Positions 4,952 to 5,185 of a stretch of 5,185 bases of DNA are shown here, piece by piece. Source of the stretch: VRUE01 sp040904405. GTDB taxonomy: Bacteria; Actinomycetota; Thermoleophilia; Solirubrobacterales; 70-9. Where the stretch lies: NCBI GenBank assembly GCA_040904405.1, contig JBBDTK010000094.1:1-5185 (forward strand), written 5' to 3'. Below the pieces are notes generated by a model. The model searched no databases. It was not told the origin of the DNA and worked only from the letters and a program-made list of their open reading frames with translations. Numbering within the stretch: position 1 is the first letter of the stretch; the number at the start of each line of letters is the position of its first letter. The translations under genes and the position numbers were made by a program.

Positions 4952-5084
4952 ACGGGAGCCGCTGGCGCTGTTCGGGCGCCGAGGCTGAGAGGGCGGCAAC
5001 GAGGCCGCCGACCGTCAGTGTCCTATCCCCGATGTTGGGAATAGGACACTCAACCTGATCCGGGTAATGCCGGCGGAGGCAAGC
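4952..5084 (+). promoter_or_regulatory. TPP riboswitch (THI element) with an extra hairpin
   Basis: Senses thiamine diphosphate and controls thiO. Conserved core: GGCTGAGAG (4983-4991), then CCTGATCCGGGTAATGCCGG (5054-5073) and GCGGAGGCAAG (5072-5083 region). Helices I can pair: P2 ACGG 4952-4955 with CCGT 5012-5015; P3 including GGCGC 4964-4968 with GCGCC 4976-4980 and GCC 4958-4960 with GGC 4983-4985; an optional P3a GGCGGC 4992-4997 with GCCGCC 5004-5009; P4 CCT 5054-5056 with AGG 5077-5079; P5 CCGG 5060-5063 with CCGG 5070-5073. P1 is not clear. The Shine-Dalgarno GGAGG (5075-5079) is part of the P4 strand, 5 nt before the GTG, so ligand binding should block translation directly without a separate expression platform. 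A hairpin at 5017-5050 lengthens the P2-P4 joining segment. Confidence 0.93.
5017..5050. repeat. Hairpin inserted in the P2-P4 joining region of the TPP riboswitch
   Basis: AGTGTCCTAT (5017-5026) pairs perfectly with ATAGGACACT (5041-5050); past a bulged A5040, CCC (5027-5029) pairs with GGG (5037-5039), leaving a 7-nt loop. The stem is flanked by the triplet TCA on each side (5015-5017 and 5050-5052, overlapping the outermost pair), which could be a 3-bp target duplication or chance. In typical TPP riboswitches only a few nucleotides lie between the P2 strand and ACCTGATC, so the 34 nt are an extra module. It shares only the short GTGTCC word with the palindrome at 1473-1519. Confidence 0.8.
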
Positions 5085-5185
5085 GTGAGTCTGAGCGAGA
5101 GTCCCTCTAAGCGGCGAAGCTACGACACGGTGATCGTGGGCGGCGGGGCGATCGGCCTCTGCTGCGCCTGGCGGCTGGCGCAGCG
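5085..5185 (+). CDS. thiO: Glycine oxidase ThiO (N-terminal 33 residues; runs off the window)
   Basis: FAD-dependent oxidase that converts glycine to the imine (dehydroglycine) used for building the thiamine thiazole ring. Seen: GTG start at 5085-5087, 5 nt after GGAGG, then a short Ser/Arg-rich leader and SYDTVIVGGGAIGLCCAWRL, the first beta strand and GxGxxG dinucleotide loop (GGGAIG) of a D-amino-acid-oxidase-type FAD fold. Only about 33 of an expected 350-380 residues are present. The assignment to ThiO, rather than another DAO-family oxidoreductase, rests on the TPP riboswitch immediately upstream and the divergent thiE, an arrangement known from actinobacteria in which thiO is followed by thiS and thiG. 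Expression should fall when thiamine diphosphate is plentiful. Confidence 0.85.
   Translation, partial: MSLSESPSKRRSYDTVIVGGGAIGLCCAWRLAQ

Noticed and set aside
4992..5009. GGCGGC/GCCGCC hairpin as another inserted palindrome
   Set aside because: Its position after CTGAGAG fits the common optional P3a stem of TPP riboswitches, so it needs no special explanation.
1..5185. CRISPR array, tRNA or rRNA, phage or toxin-antitoxin genes
   Set aside because: No regularly spaced repeats, no tRNA-like cloverleaf and no such proteins seen on either strand.

Overview
The window looks like part of a draft or metagenome-derived genome of a high-GC Gram-positive bacterium. GC-rich codon use, frequent GTG starts, long antisense open frames and the divergent thiE / riboswitch-thiO layout suggest an actinobacterium, possibly a Thermoleophilia or Solirubrobacterales type. 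That placement is an inference from style and protein flavour, not a proven assignment. A run of ten Ns at 4428-4437 marks an assembly join.

Layout. Five genes and the start of a sixth run on the minus strand, from right to left: thiE (thiamine phosphate synthase, starting at 4889), a four-helix membrane protein overlapping its stop, lpd (dihydrolipoamide dehydrogenase, E3), a DsbA/kappa-GST-type isomerase, pdhA (pyruvate dehydrogenase E1 alpha) and the start of pdhB (E1 beta), which leaves the window at base 1. Tight spacing (8-bp overlap, 21-bp gap, 4-bp ATGA overlap) suggests operon-like transcription. On the plus strand, diverging from thiE, a TPP riboswitch (about 4952-5084) precedes the start of thiO (glycine oxidase). 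The genes share a logic: thiE and thiO make thiamine phosphate precursors, and PDH E1 uses thiamine diphosphate as cofactor.

The most interesting content is a set of palindromic insert-like sequences. (1) A ~105-bp element with 18-bp near-perfect inverted ends (4393-4507, containing the Ns) lies inside the thiE coding sequence. (2) A relative of the same family, in opposite orientation, fills the whole space between lpd and the isomerase gene (2107-2230). Comparing the two predicts that the true N gap is zero bases, and a zero-length gap restores the thiE reading frame, giving a 35-codon in-frame insertion. This resembles the Rickettsia palindromic elements that insert in frame into genes. 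(3) A perfect 21-bp-stem palindrome (1473-1519) separates the end of the isomerase gene from a degenerate second copy of its own last codons. (4) A 34-nt hairpin (5017-5050) is inserted into the joining region between P2 and P4 of the TPP riboswitch. The window is therefore ordinary metabolism carrying an unusual load of small palindromic elements, two of them inside a functional coding or RNA structure.
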